This document shows, piece after piece, positions 43,702 to 52,993 of a DNA stretch of 62,354 nt; positions within the stretch are counted from its first letter, which is position 1; each line of letters starts with the position of its first letter. The notes beneath the pieces are model-generated. The model was not told where the DNA came from. It saw only the letters and a list, made by a program, of their open reading frames with translations, and made no database searches. Position numbers and translations under genes: made by a program. This DNA is from Bacteroidales bacterium UBA6229 (lineage in GTDB: Bacteria; Bacteroidota; Bacteroidia; Bacteroidales; F082). The stretch is from contig DJWN01000043.1 of NCBI GenBank assembly GCA_002440975.1, forward strand, positions 1-62,354, written 5' to 3'.

Positions 43702-45816
43702 ATGGCAGAGGCAAAGACCATACAGAACTTGAAACTTACCCGTAATATTGGCATTATGGCTCATATCGACGCGGGTAAAACTACTACTACTGAGCGTATC
43801 CTTTATTATACCGGACGCAGCCATAAGCTGGGTGAAACGCATGAGGGTTCTGCTACCATGGACTGGATGGTTCAGGAGCAAGAGCGCGGCATCACCATTA
43901 CCTCAGCTGCTACGACTGTTTTCTGGGATTTTGATCAGGAAAAATACAAGATTAATATCATTGATACCCCCGGCCACGTTGACTTTACCGTAGAGGTGGA
44001 ACGTTCGTTGCGTGTGCTGGATGGTGCTGTTGCCCTGTTTTGTGCTGTGGGTGGCGTTGAGCCTCAATCCGAAACAGTATGGCGTCAGGCAGATAAATAT
44101 AAGGTACCCCGGCTTTGTTTTGTGAATAAAATGGACCGTTCAGGTGCTGATTTCTACAGTGTACTCGATCAGATTAAGGAAAGACTGGGCGCAAACCCTA
44201 TTCCACTTCAAATACCCATTGGCGAAGAAGAATCATTCAAAGGTATTGTGGATTTAATCAGCAACAAGGCTTTTCTCTGGGACGATAGTTCAAAAGGCGT
44301 TGTTGTGGTTGAAGTGCCTATTCCGGATGATCTGATCGAAACAGCCGAGAAGTATCGCCTTAAGTTAATAGAAGGTGTTGCTGAGGATAGCGATGAGTTA
44401 TTGGAAAAATTCATGGATGATCCGGATAGCATCACCGAAGACGAGATCATTGCACAGATCCGTAAAGCTACTGTTGAGATGCGTATCTCACCCGTAATGT
44501 GCGGTTCTGCTTTCAAAAACAAAGGCGTACAGATGCTACTGAATGGTATCGTACAGTTTTTGCCGAGCCCACTCGAAGTGGATGCGGTAAAAGGGATTAA
44601 CCCCCGCACAGAGAAAGAAGAGCTTAGAAAAGTAAGTGTTGATGAGCCTTTCAGTGCGTTGGCATTTAAAATTGCTACCGATCCTTTTGTTGGGCGTATC
44701 GCATTTTTCCGTGTTTATTCAGGTGTGCTCGAAGCGGGATCTTATGTTTACAATGCCTCTACCGGCAAAAAAGAACGTATTTCGCGTATCATGCAGATGC
44801 ATGCCAACAAACAAAATCCGTTAGATCGTATAGAAGCCGGAGATATCGGAGCAGCTGTTGGTTTTAAAACAATACGTACCGGCGATACACTTTGTGTTGA
44901 GAATAAACCGATTTTGCTGGAATCAATGTCATTTCCCGAGCCTGTAATTGCTGTGGCCATTGAGCCTAAAACTCAGGCTGATATGGATAAAATGTCTGTT
45001 GCCCTGGCAAAACTGGCCGAAGAGGACCCTACTTTCCATGTAAAAACGGACGAAAATTCAGGGCAAACGATTATTTCCGGAATGGGTGAGTTACACCTGG
45101 AAATTCTGGTTGACCGTTTGAAGCGTGAATTCAAAGTAGAAGCTAATCAGGGACGTCCCCAGGTTGCTTATAAAGAAGCCATCACAGCAAAAGCAAACCA
45201 CCGTGAGGTTTATAAGAAACAAACAGGTGGTAAAGGTAAGTTTGCTGATATCATCTTTGAGATTGGACCTGCTGACGAAGGTGTGGTTGGATTGCAGTTC
45301 GTCGATGAGGTAAAGGGTGGCAATATCCCACGCGAGTTTATCCCTGCTATACAAAAAGGATTCAGAGAATCGCTTTCGAATGGTGTGTTGGCTGGTTATC
45401 CGGTTGACAGCATCAAGGTAAGGCTTATCGATGGCTCTTTCCATGCGGTGGATAGCGATGCATTATCATTTGAAATGGCTGCCCGGCTTGGATATAAAGG
45501 AGCCTGTCGCAAAGCCAAATCAATCTTGCTTGAGCCGATCATGAAGATTGAAGTACTCACTCCGGATGAATTTCTGGGAGAAGTAACAGGCGATCTTAAT
45601 AAAAGGCGTGCAATTCTACGTGAGGTGACAGCAAAAGTAAGCGGACAGGTAATCAAAGCAGATGTGCCTTTATCCGAAATGTTTGGATACGTTACCTCGC
45701 TGAGGAGTTTAACTTCGGGCAGGGCCACTTCAAGTATGGAGTTTAGTCATTATTCACCTGCACCCGATAATATTGCCGAAGAGGTAGTGAATAAAGCAAA
45801 AGGAATCATCAAATAA
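43702..45816 (+). CDS. fusA: Elongation factor G
   Basis: Translocation GTPase, 704 residues, all five domains. GTPase motifs: P-loop AHIDAGKTTTTERIL, switch II DTPGHVDFTVEVERSLRVLDGAV and NKMD in CFVNKMDRSGAD. Domain II begins near PFSALAFKIATDPFVGRIAFFRVYSG. Domains III-V contain GMGELHLEILVDRLKREF and the C-terminal GRATSSMEFSHYSP. tuf does not follow; rpsJ comes next after 25 bp, a usual arrangement in Bacteroidota. Confidence 0.98.
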   Translation: MAEAKTIQNLKLTRNIGIMAHIDAGKTTTTERILYYTGRSHKLGETHEGSATMDWMVQEQERGITITSAATTVFWDFDQEKYKINIIDTPGHVDFTVEVERSLRVLDGAVALFCAVGGVEPQSETVWRQADKYKVPRLCFVNKMDRSGADFYSVLDQIKERLGANPIPLQIPIGEEESFKGIVDLISNKAFLWDDSSKGVVVVEVPIPDDLIETAEKYRLKLIEGVAEDSDELLEKFMDDPDSITEDEIIAQIRKATVEMRISPVMCGSAFKNKGVQMLLNGIVQFLPSPLEVDAVKGINPRTEKEELRKVSVDEPFSALAFKIATDPFVGRIAFFRVYSGVLEAGSYVYNASTGKKERISRIMQMHANKQNPLDRIEAGDIGAAVGFKTIRTGDTLCVENKPILLESMSFPEPVIAVAIEPKTQADMDKMSVALAKLAEEDPTFHVKTDENSGQTIISGMGELHLEILVDRLKREFKVEANQGRPQVAYKEAITAKANHREVYKKQTGGKGKFADIIFEIGPADEGVVGLQFVDEVKGGNIPREFIPAIQKGFRESLSNGVLAGYPVDSIKVRLIDGSFHAVDSDALSFEMAARLGYKGACRKAKSILLEPIMKIEVLTPDEFLGEVTGDLNKRRAILREVTAKVSGQVIKADVPLSEMFGYVTSLRSLTSGRATSSMEFSHYSPAPDNIAEEVVNKAKGIIK

Positions 45817-45841
45817 TTGTAAACAATAATAACTCTTCAAC

Positions 45842-46147
45842 GTGAGCCAAAGGATTAGAATAAAATTAAAGTCATACGATCATAACCTGGTTGATAAATC
45901 AGCTGAGAAGATCGTGAAGACCATTAAAACCACAGGAGCTGTGGTAAACGGACCAATTCCGTTGCCAACAGACAAAAAGATTTACACTGTGTTGCGTTCG
46001 ACATTCGTGCACAAAAAGTCAAGAGAACAATTTGAGCTCTCGTCCTACAAACGTCTGCTCGATATTTACAGCTCGACTTCACAAACGATCGACGCATTGA
46101 TGAAGCTTGAGCTTCCAAGTGGTGTAGAAGTAGAAATTAAAGTTTGA
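45842..46147 (+). CDS. rpsJ: 30S ribosomal protein S10
   Basis: Small-subunit head protein that also binds NusB in antitermination. It has 101 residues and starts with GTG (SQRIRIKLKSYDHNLVDKSAEKIV). VVNGPIPLPTDKKIYTVLRSTFVHKKSREQFEL is the conserved centre. It opens the S10 part without a visible promoter, continuing from fusA. Confidence 0.97.
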   Translation: MSQRIRIKLKSYDHNLVDKSAEKIVKTIKTTGAVVNGPIPLPTDKKIYTVLRSTFVHKKSREQFELSSYKRLLDIYSSTSQTIDALMKLELPSGVEVEIKV

Positions 46148-46187
46148 CCTGTTGCATTAGCAGCAAGAAATACAAAAGTATAGTATC

Positions 46188-46811
46188 ATGTCAGGAATAC
46201 TTGGAAAAAAGGTTGGAATGACCAGCATTTATGACGAAAGCGGGAAGAATCTTCCTGTTACTGTTATAGAAGCCGGTCCGTGCATTGTGTCACAAATAAG
46301 AACCAAAGAAATAGATGGTTATGATGCAGTGCAGCTTGCTTTTGGCGAGAAAAAGGAAAAGCATACCACAAGTGCTATGAAGGGTCATTTTAGTAAGGCT
46401 GGAACTGGCCCTAAGGCCATGGTTGCAGAGTTTACCCGTTTCGAAAAGAAAAAATCGCTTGGTGAGGCTGTTACCGTTGAGGTGTTTATGGAAGGCGAAT
46501 TTGTTGACGTTGTCGGTATCAGCAAAGGAAAAGGTTTTCAGGGTGTTGTAAAACGTCATGGATTTGGCGGCGTTGGTCAGGCTACTCATGGCCAGCACAA
46601 CAGGCTCAGGGCTCCTGGTTCAATTGGTGCATCTTCTTATCCTTCACGCGTTTTTAAAGGAATGCGTATGGCAGGCAGAATGGGTGGCGACCGGGTGAAG
46701 TTGATAAACCTCCAGATAGTAAAAATCATACCCGAGAAAAATTTGATTTTAGTAAAAGGTGCTGTTCCAGGACCTAAGAACGGATTTTTAAAAATTGAAA
46801 GATGGAATTAG
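46188..46811 (+). CDS. rplC: 50S ribosomal protein L3
   Basis: Early-assembly 23S rRNA-binding protein near the peptidyl transferase centre; 207 residues. Seen: GILGKKVGMTSIYDESGK, GISKGKGFQGVVKRHGFGG and GQHNRLRAPGSIGASSYPSRVFKGMRMAGRMG, the methylated-Gln loop region. Its end overlaps the rplD start by 10 bp. Confidence 0.98.
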   Translation: MSGILGKKVGMTSIYDESGKNLPVTVIEAGPCIVSQIRTKEIDGYDAVQLAFGEKKEKHTTSAMKGHFSKAGTGPKAMVAEFTRFEKKKSLGEAVTVEVFMEGEFVDVVGISKGKGFQGVVKRHGFGGVGQATHGQHNRLRAPGSIGASSYPSRVFKGMRMAGRMGGDRVKLINLQIVKIIPEKNLILVKGAVPGPKNGFLKIERWN

Positions 46812-47428
46812 TAGTACATAAATTCAGCGGCGAAGCAACAGATCGTAAAGTTACGTTGCACGACGATGTTTTCGGCATTGAGCCCAATGATCATGCGATT
46901 TATCTGGATACTAAGCAGTTTTTGGCTAATCAGCGTCAGGGTACACACAAGTCGAAAGAGAGAAATGAAGTGGCCGGTAGTACTCGTAAAATCAAAAAAC
47001 AAAAAGGGACTGGTACTGCACGTGCCGGAAGCATTAAGTCGCCTGTTTTTGTTGGTGGAGGTCGTATTTTCGGGCCCAAACCACGTGATTACAGCTTTAA
47101 GCTCAACAAAAAAGTAAAACGTCTGGCCCGTAAATCAGCCTTGTCCTACAAAGCAAAAGAGCAACAGATTGTTGTTTTGGAAGATTTCAGTTTTGAAGCC
47201 CCCAAAACAAAGAATTTTGCTCAGATTCTTAACAGCTTTAAATTAGAAGGTGCTAAGAGTTTGTTTGTGATGCCCAAGGCAGATCAAAATATTGTACTCT
47301 CCTCAAGAAACCTGCAACGTACGAAAGTGGTGACAGCAAACAGCTTGAATACCTATGATATTCTCAATGCGAATAAGCTGTTTGTGCTGGAGAGCTCGTT
47401 GAAAACTATTGAAGAGATTCTGGCTTAA
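46802..47428 (+). CDS. rplD: 50S ribosomal protein L4
   Basis: 208-residue 23S rRNA-binding protein with a long loop reaching into the exit tunnel (KQKGTGTARAGSIKSPVFVGGGRIFGPKPRDY). In enteric bacteria L4 represses its own operon; I see no matching leader structure here. The 10-bp overlap with rplC implies coupled translation. Confidence 0.97.
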   Translation: MELVVHKFSGEATDRKVTLHDDVFGIEPNDHAIYLDTKQFLANQRQGTHKSKERNEVAGSTRKIKKQKGTGTARAGSIKSPVFVGGGRIFGPKPRDYSFKLNKKVKRLARKSALSYKAKEQQIVVLEDFSFEAPKTKNFAQILNSFKLEGAKSLFVMPKADQNIVLSSRNLQRTKVVTANSLNTYDILNANKLFVLESSLKTIEEILA

Positions 47429-47455
47429 TTTAGGAATATAAAAAGAAATATAGCA

Positions 47456-47746
47456 ATGGAAATCATTCAAAAGCCGGTAATTACAGAGAAGATGACCGCA
47501 CAGGGCGAAAAGCTCAACCGCTACGGCTTCATCGTGGACAAACGCGCCAACAAGCTGCAGATCAAACAGGCTATCAAAGAGCTTTATGAGGTGGAAGTGG
47601 TAGCGGTCAACACAATGAATTATGTTGGAAAACGAAAGTCGCGCTACACAAAAACCGGTATTATTGCTGGTAAAACCAATGCTTTTAAAAAAGCAGTAGT
47701 GACTTTGGCTGAAGGTGAAAATATTGATTTTTTTAGCAACATTTAG
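47456..47746 (+). CDS. rplW: 50S ribosomal protein L23
   Basis: Exit-tunnel rim protein and docking site for trigger factor and SRP; 96 residues. IIQKPVITEKMT opens it, with YGFIVDKRANKLQIKQAIKELYEVEV in the middle. It is separated from rplB by 4 bp. Confidence 0.97.
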   Translation: MEIIQKPVITEKMTAQGEKLNRYGFIVDKRANKLQIKQAIKELYEVEVVAVNTMNYVGKRKSRYTKTGIIAGKTNAFKKAVVTLAEGENIDFFSNI

Positions 47747-47750
47747 ATAA

Positions 47751-48575
47751 ATGGCTTTAAAGAAGTACAAACCCACAACTCCTGGGCAGCGTTTTAAACT
47801 GATAAGCGCTTTTGACGACATCACTACAGATAAGCCGGAAAAGAGCCTGTTGGCTCCCGGAAAAAGTACTGGTGGCAGAAATAAAGAAGGTAAAATGACT
47901 ATTCGCAATGTTGGTGGTGGTCACAAACAGAAATACCGTATTATCGACTTCAAACGCGATAAGGATGGTGTTCCTGGTGTGGTAAAAACCATTGAGTACG
48001 ATCCAAATCGTACGGCACGTATTGCATTGGTTTTTTACAAAGACGGTGAAAAGCGTTACATCATTGCTCCTCAGGGATTACAAGTAGGACAGGAAATTGT
48101 ATCCGGACAGGGTGCTGCTCCAAATGTTGGAAATACCTTATTATTAAGTGAGGTTCCTTTTGGAACGGTAGTGCACAATATTGAGCTGCGTCCCGGACAG
48201 GGTGGCAAAATGGCCAGAAGTGCCGGATCGTATGCGCAGTTGATGTCGCGCGATGGTAAGTTTGCTGTTTTAAAGATGCCTTCCGGTGAAACCCGCATGA
48301 TTTTGCAGTCGTGCAAAGCCACTGTAGGCATGGTATCCAATGCTGATCATAGTCTCGAAGTTTCTGGTAAAGCCGGACGTCGCAGATGGTTAGGTCGCAG
48401 ACCACGCGTAAGGGGTGTTGTAATGAACCCCGTTGATCACCCCATGGGTGGTGGCGAAGGTCGTGCTTCTGGTGGTCACCCACGAAGCCGCAAAGGTTTG
48501 CCGGCCAAAGGTTATAAGACGCGTTCCAAAAAGAATGCTTCTGATAAGTATATCATCGAAAGAAGGAAGAAATAA
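47751..48575 (+). CDS. rplB: 50S ribosomal protein L2
   Basis: Peptidyl-transferase-centre protein of 274 residues. The conserved block MNPVDHPMGGGEGRASGGHPRS contains the functionally important His of the GGGEGR region. The N-terminal KPTTPGQRFK and the basic C-terminal tail SKKNASDKYIIERRKK are normal. Confidence 0.98.
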   Translation: MALKKYKPTTPGQRFKLISAFDDITTDKPEKSLLAPGKSTGGRNKEGKMTIRNVGGGHKQKYRIIDFKRDKDGVPGVVKTIEYDPNRTARIALVFYKDGEKRYIIAPQGLQVGQEIVSGQGAAPNVGNTLLLSEVPFGTVVHNIELRPGQGGKMARSAGSYAQLMSRDGKFAVLKMPSGETRMILQSCKATVGMVSNADHSLEVSGKAGRRRWLGRRPRVRGVVMNPVDHPMGGGEGRASGGHPRSRKGLPAKGYKTRSKKNASDKYIIERRKK

Positions 48576-48604
48576 TTGTTTAATCAGGAAGAAACCCTTA
48601 TACA

Positions 48605-48883
48605 ATGAGTCGTTCGCTTAAAAAAGGTCCATATATCCATTACAAACTTGAAAAGAAAGTGATGGCTAATGTTGAATCCGGAAAGAAGACTGTGATCAAA
48701 ACCTGGTCGAGAGCTTCAATGATTGCTCCTGAATTTGTTGGCCAGACGATTGCTGTGCACAACGGAAATAAGTTTATCCCTGTGTATGTAACAGAAAATA
48801 TGGTTGGACATAAACTGGGAGAATTTGCCCCCACGCGTATTTTTAGGGGTCATGCTGGAAAAAAAGATAAAGGTAAAAAATAA
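48605..48883 (+). CDS. rpsS: 30S ribosomal protein S19
   Basis: Head protein contacting S13 and the intersubunit bridge; 92 residues. Typical SRSLKKGPYIHYKLEKKV, TWSRASMIAPEFVGQTIAVHNG and LGEFAPTRIFRGH. It lies 29 bp after rplB. Confidence 0.97.
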   Translation: MSRSLKKGPYIHYKLEKKVMANVESGKKTVIKTWSRASMIAPEFVGQTIAVHNGNKFIPVYVTENMVGHKLGEFAPTRIFRGHAGKKDKGKK

Positions 48884-48897
48884 AGAACTGCGATAAA

Positions 48898-49299
48898 ATG
48901 GGAGCTAGAAAACATAATAAAGCAGAAGAAATCAAAACTGCGAAGAAGACAACATCATTCGCCAGGCTGCGTAATGTGCCTACCTCACCACGAAAAATGC
49001 GCCTTGTGGCGGATATGGTGAGAGGAATGGATGTTGAAATGGCATTGCATGTACTTCAATATTCTTCTAAGGAAGCATCCAACCGTGTATATAAACTGTT
49101 GCGGTCGGCCATTGCTAACTGGGAAGCAAAAAACGAAGGAAAACGTATTGAGGACAGTAACCTTTTTGTGAAAGAGATTTATGTCGACTCAGGTAGGATG
49201 CTCAAAAGGATTCAGCCTGCACCTCAGGGTCGGGCTCATCGTATCAGAAAGCGTTCGAATCATGTTACCCTAGTTGTTGACAGCAGAATAAAAGAATAA
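48898..49299 (+). CDS. rplV: 50S ribosomal protein L22
   Basis: Tunnel-lining protein of 133 residues; N-terminal tail of about 20 polar residues, then RLRNVPTSPRKMRLVADMVRG. The C-terminal hairpin GRMLKRIQPAPQGRAHRIRKRSNHVTLVV forms the tunnel constriction and is a known macrolide-resistance site; no unusual change is apparent. Confidence 0.97.
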   Translation: MGARKHNKAEEIKTAKKTTSFARLRNVPTSPRKMRLVADMVRGMDVEMALHVLQYSSKEASNRVYKLLRSAIANWEAKNEGKRIEDSNLFVKEIYVDSGRMLKRIQPAPQGRAHRIRKRSNHVTLVVDSRIKE

Positions 49300-49332
49300 T
49301 CAGACAGAATCAATCCGATAAGTTTTAAATGA

Positions 49333-50058
49333 ATGGGACAGAAAACGAATCCAATAGGTCTTAGGTTAGGAATCATCAAAGGTTGGGACTCTAACTGGTA
49401 TGGTGGAAAAGATTTTTCTTCCAAATTGGTTGAAGATGACAAAATCAGAAAGTACCTCAACGCACGTTTGGGAAAAGCAGGAATATCACGTATTTCGATC
49501 GAGCGTACATTGAAACTGGTTACAGTTACCATATCAACAGCCAGGCCGGGTATGATCATCGGTAAAGCAGGTCAGGAAGTTGACAAGCTTAAAGAAGAGT
49601 TGAAAAAACTCACCGGTAAAGAAGTGCAGATCAATATCAGCGAGATCAAACGCCCCGAAATGGATGCATATATCGTGGCAGCCACGATTGCCAAACAAAT
49701 TGAAGGACGTATTTCATTCCGTCGGGCAATCAAAACCGCCATCAGTTCCAGTATGCGTATTGGTGCAGAAGGAATCAAAGTAATGATCTCGGGTCGTGTT
49801 GGAGGTGCTGAGATGGCACGCCAGGAGACCTATAAAGAAGGTCGTATTCCTTTGCATACTTTGCGCGCAGATATCGACTATGCACTGGTTGAAGCACATA
49901 CTACCTACGGACGTATCGGAATTAAAGTATGGATTTGCAAAGGCGAAATCTATGGTAAGCCAGAGCTTGTTCCAACTACCGTTGGCGGACAGTCGAAAAA
50001 GCCGGGTGGCTCGCCAAAACCTGGTGGAGGCCCACGCCAAAGAGGAAGACGTAAATAA
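49333..50058 (+). CDS. rpsC: 30S ribosomal protein S3
   Basis: mRNA-entry protein of 241 residues. MGQKTNPIGLRLG opens it, the KH domain has RPGMIIGKAGQEVDKLKEEL, and the C-terminal domain has RRAIKTAISSSMRIGAEGIKVMISGRVGGAEMARQE. The last about 25 residues are a Gly/Pro/Lys/Arg tail. An ATG 4 bp upstream is out of frame. Confidence 0.97.
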   Translation: MGQKTNPIGLRLGIIKGWDSNWYGGKDFSSKLVEDDKIRKYLNARLGKAGISRISIERTLKLVTVTISTARPGMIIGKAGQEVDKLKEELKKLTGKEVQINISEIKRPEMDAYIVAATIAKQIEGRISFRRAIKTAISSSMRIGAEGIKVMISGRVGGAEMARQETYKEGRIPLHTLRADIDYALVEAHTTYGRIGIKVWICKGEIYGKPELVPTTVGGQSKKPGGSPKPGGGPRQRGRRK

Positions 50059-50090
50059 GTTAATTATAGAATTTTAATACATCAGTAACA

Positions 50091-50516
50091 ATGTTACAAC
50101 CGAAGAAGACAAAATTCAGAAGGCACCAAAAAGGGAAGATGAAAGGCCTGTCGCAACGTGGCCACCAGCTTGCTTTTGGTACTTTTGGAATAAAAGCCCT
50201 GGAAGAAGCATGGCTTACCGGTCGTCAGATTGAAGCAGCACGTCAGGCGGTAACCCGCTATATGAAACGTGAAGGACAAATTTGGATCAGGGTGTTCCCC
50301 GATAAACCTATCACCAAAAAACCTGCAGAGGTTCGTATGGGTAAAGGTAAAGGTGCTCCTGAGTATTTCGTAGCTCCGGTTTCTCCCGGCAGAATTATTT
50401 TTGAAGCCGAAGGTGTTCCCTTGGCAATAGCAAAAGAAGCTTTGCGTCTTGCTGCTCAAAAACTGCCGATTACCACCAAATTTGTTGTGAGAAGAGATTA
50501 CGTTGAAAATAACTAG
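50091..50516 (+). CDS. rplP: 50S ribosomal protein L16
   Basis: Organises the A-site tRNA-binding region of the large subunit; 141 residues. MLQPKKTKFRRHQKGKMKG opens it, with GRQIEAARQAVTRYMKREG and RMGKGKGAPEYFVAPVSPGRIIFE in the core. It lies 9 bp from rpmC. Confidence 0.98.
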   Translation: MLQPKKTKFRRHQKGKMKGLSQRGHQLAFGTFGIKALEEAWLTGRQIEAARQAVTRYMKREGQIWIRVFPDKPITKKPAEVRMGKGKGAPEYFVAPVSPGRIIFEAEGVPLAIAKEALRLAAQKLPITTKFVVRRDYVENN

Positions 50517-50525
50517 GCAAAGACT

Positions 50526-50729
50526 ATGAAACAGGAAGTAATCAAAGAGTTAAGCACAGCTGACTTGATCGAGCGTCTCGAAGAAGAACGCAAACAATTG
50601 GTTCGTTTAAAACTGAATCATGCCGTTTCGCCTCTCGAGAACCCAAATAAAATCAAAGCGTATCGCAAAACAATTGCACGCTTGATGACAGAAGTAAGAA
50701 AACGTCAGTTGACAGAAACTAATCAATAA
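50526..50729 (+). CDS. rpmC: 50S ribosomal protein L29
   Basis: Small two-helix protein at the tunnel exit; 67 residues. KELSTADLIERLEEERKQLVRLKL and the conserved NPNKIKAYRKTIARLMTEV identify it. rpsQ follows after 17 bp. Confidence 0.97.
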   Translation: MKQEVIKELSTADLIERLEEERKQLVRLKLNHAVSPLENPNKIKAYRKTIARLMTEVRKRQLTETNQ

Positions 50730-50746
50730 TAAGGACGAGTAGACAG

Positions 50747-51004
50747 ATGGAAACCAGGAAACTCAGAAAAGAAAGAATCGGCGTGGTGGTCAGTAATAAG
50801 ATGGACAAATCTATTACTGTGCAGATCGTTCGTCGTGTAAAGCACCCTATGTATGGGAAATTCGTTAAACGAACCAGCACTTTTATGGCTCATGACGAAT
50901 CCAACGATTGCAATATCGGCGATACGGTTCGCATCATGGAGACCCGTCCGTTGAGTAAAAATAAATGTTGGAGATTAGCTGAAATAATCGAAAGGGCGAA
51001 GTAA
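50747..51004 (+). CDS. rpsQ: 30S ribosomal protein S17
   Basis: OB-fold 16S rRNA-binding protein, 85 residues: RKERIGVVVSNKMDKSITVQIVRRVKHPMYGKFV and the closing GDTVRIMETRPLSKNKCWRL. One base separates it from rplN. Confidence 0.97.
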   Translation: METRKLRKERIGVVVSNKMDKSITVQIVRRVKHPMYGKFVKRTSTFMAHDESNDCNIGDTVRIMETRPLSKNKCWRLAEIIERAK

Positions 51005-51005
51005 T

Positions 51006-51374
51006 ATGATACAGCAAGAATCAAGGCTTTCAGTAGCAGATAACAGCGGGGCAAAAGAAGTGTTATGCATCCGTGTGCTTGGTGGAACGGGAAAAAGATA
51101 TGCCCGCATTGGTGATCAAATTGTGGCAACGGTGAAACATGCCTTACCTAGCGGAAACGTTAAGAAAGGTGCCGTGGTTAAAGCTGTTGTTGTGCGCACT
51201 AAAAAAGAAACCAGACGTAACGATGGTTCCTATATCCGCTTCGAAGACAATGCGGTGGTGCTGCTTAACAATACCGGCGAAATGATTGGTACACGTATCT
51301 TCGGACCTGTGGCACGCGAGCTCAGAGAGAAACAGTTTATGAAAATCGTATCACTCGCTCCGGAAGTACTCTAA
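51006..51374 (+). CDS. rplN: 50S ribosomal protein L14
   Basis: Subunit-interface protein of 122 residues: MIQQESRLSVADNSGAKEVLCIRVLGGTG opens it, and the C-terminal GTRIFGPVARELREKQFMKIVSLAPEVL is fully conserved. Also the binding site for the silencing factor RsfS in other bacteria. Confidence 0.98.
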   Translation: MIQQESRLSVADNSGAKEVLCIRVLGGTGKRYARIGDQIVATVKHALPSGNVKKGAVVKAVVVRTKKETRRNDGSYIRFEDNAVVLLNNTGEMIGTRIFGPVARELREKQFMKIVSLAPEVL

Positions 51375-51394
51375 TCTCAAAAAGCAGAAGCAGT

Positions 51395-51715
51395 ATGACA
51401 AAGTTACACATAAAAAAAGGCGATAATGTGATCGTTATTGCCGGCGACCATAAGGGCGAACAAGGCAAAGTGTTGATGGTTGATGTAGAGAAACAGCGTG
51501 CACTCGTTGAAAGTGTCAATTTGGTTTCAAAACACACCAAACCTAATGCCGAAAACCCAAAGGGTGGAATCCTGAAACAGGAAGCTCCTGTACACGTCTC
51601 GAACCTGAAGATAGTGGATAAATCAGGAAAACCTTCACGTATTGGTCGCAAACAAGATGAAAAGACAGCTAAATCAGTACGTTATTCAAAAAAGACAGGG
51701 GAGGTAATTAAGTAA
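51395..51715 (+). CDS. rplX: 50S ribosomal protein L24
   Basis: Assembly-initiator protein of 106 residues with the KOW motif KGDNVIVIAGDHKGEQGKV near the start, then SKHTKPNAENPKGGILKQEAPVHVSN. The stop codon overlaps the rplE start by one base (TAATG). Confidence 0.97.
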   Translation: MTKLHIKKGDNVIVIAGDHKGEQGKVLMVDVEKQRALVESVNLVSKHTKPNAENPKGGILKQEAPVHVSNLKIVDKSGKPSRIGRKQDEKTAKSVRYSKKTGEVIK

Positions 51716-52275
51716 TGAGCTATCAGCCCAGATTAAGAGAGCAGTATAAGAGTGAAATCGTGCCTGCGTTGATGAAAGAGTTTAGCTACTCCAGTGTGAT
51801 GCAGGTTCCGCGGCTTGTTAAAATTTCACTCAATCAGGGTATCGGCGCAGCTTTGACCGATAAGAAACTGATCGACTATGGAATAGAGGAAATGACCTCT
51901 ATCACCGGACAAAAAGCCGTGCCAACCATCTCCAAAAGGGATGTTTCTAACTTTAAGTTGCGTCGTGGCAACCCAATTGGGGTACGTGTTACTCTGCGTG
52001 GCGAAAAGATGTACGAGTTTCTCGAACGTCTTGTTGCTGTAGCTTTACCGCGTGTTCGCGACTTCAGAGGTATCAGCGATAAAGGTTTTGATGGCCGTGG
52101 CAACTATAGCTTTGGTATCACCGAACAGATCATTTTCCCCGAAATCGATATTGATAAAGTGAACAGGATCAATGGTATGGATATCACTTTTGTTACCACT
52201 GCCCATACAGATAAAGAAGCCCTTGCTCTTTTAAAAGGATTTGGACTTCCGTTTAAAAATCAAAAAAAATCATAA
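51715..52275 (+). CDS. rplE: 50S ribosomal protein L5
   Basis: 5S rRNA-binding protein of the central protuberance; 186 residues. Seen: LVKISLNQGIGAA, SNFKLRRGNPIGVRVTLRGEKMYEFLERL and LPRVRDFRGISDKGFDGRGNYSFGI. Translation is probably coupled to rplX. Confidence 0.98.
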   Translation: MSYQPRLREQYKSEIVPALMKEFSYSSVMQVPRLVKISLNQGIGAALTDKKLIDYGIEEMTSITGQKAVPTISKRDVSNFKLRRGNPIGVRVTLRGEKMYEFLERLVAVALPRVRDFRGISDKGFDGRGNYSFGITEQIIFPEIDIDKVNRINGMDITFVTTAHTDKEALALLKGFGLPFKNQKKS

Positions 52276-52278
52276 AGC

Positions 52279-52548
52279 ATGGCAAAAGAGTCAATGAAAG
52301 CGCGTGAGCGTAAAAGACAAAGATTGGTTGAGAAATATGCCGCCAAACGTGCCGAACTTAAAGCAGCCGGCGACTATGAGGCACTGCAGAAGCTTCCTAA
52401 AAATGCTTCACCGGTGCGCTTGCACAACCGTTGTCAGCTCACTGGCAGACCCAAAGGCTATATGAGGCAGTTTGGTATTTCTCGTATCAACTTCAGGGAA
52501 ATGGCCCTGAAAGGTTTGATCCCGGGAGTGAAAAAGGCAAGTTGGTAG
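52279..52548 (+). CDS. rpsN: 30S ribosomal protein S14
   Basis: 89-residue S14 of the long, zinc-free type: the region NRCQLTGRPKGYMRQFGISR lacks the CxxC pairs of the short zinc form. It has the usual Lys/Arg-rich N-terminus and ends GLIPGVKKASW. Confidence 0.97.
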   Translation: MAKESMKARERKRQRLVEKYAAKRAELKAAGDYEALQKLPKNASPVRLHNRCQLTGRPKGYMRQFGISRINFREMALKGLIPGVKKASW

Positions 52549-52575
52549 ATTATTAATTTTTTGAAGAAGTTTACA

Positions 52576-52974
52576 ATGAATACTGACCCGATAGCAGATT
52601 ATTTGACACGCATTCGTAACGGTGTCATGGCCAAACACAGAGTAGTAGAAATTCCTGCTTCCAATGTGAAAAAAGCCATAACAAAAATCCTTTTCGAAAA
52701 AGGGTATATTTTGAATTATAAATTTGAAGAGGATGACAAACAAGGCCTCATTAAAGTAGCCCTGAAATATCATCCCACAACAAAAATGTCGGCACTTACC
52801 ACACTCGAACGCGTTTCACGTCCGGGCCTGCGTAAATATGTTCATGCCGAAAAACTGCCACGTGTGATGAATGGCCTTGGAATCGCCATTATTTCTACCT
52901 CACAAGGCATCATGAGTGATAAAGAAGCACGCAAGCTGCATATTGGTGGCGAAGTGTTGTGTTACATTAGTTAA
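52576..52974 (+). CDS. rpsH: 30S ribosomal protein S8
   Basis: 16S rRNA-binding protein that represses the spc operon in enteric bacteria. I start at MNTDPIADYLTRIRNG (132 residues); a TTG five codons upstream is unlikely. The C-terminal GIAIISTSQGIMSDKEARKLHIGGEVLCYI is the conserved RNA-binding block. Confidence 0.97.
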   Translation: MNTDPIADYLTRIRNGVMAKHRVVEIPASNVKKAITKILFEKGYILNYKFEEDDKQGLIKVALKYHPTTKMSALTTLERVSRPGLRKYVHAEKLPRVMNGLGIAIISTSQGIMSDKEARKLHIGGEVLCYIS

Positions 52975-52978
52975 TAAC

Positions 52979-52984
52979 AAGGAG
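52979..52984 (+). promoter_or_regulatory. Shine-Dalgarno-like site of rplF
   Basis: AAGGAG lies 9 nt before the rplF ATG at 52994. Most genes in the window have A-rich leaders without such a motif, as is usual in Bacteroidota, so this one stands out and supports the start chosen for rplF. Confidence 0.6.
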
Positions 52985-52993
52985 AACAGATCA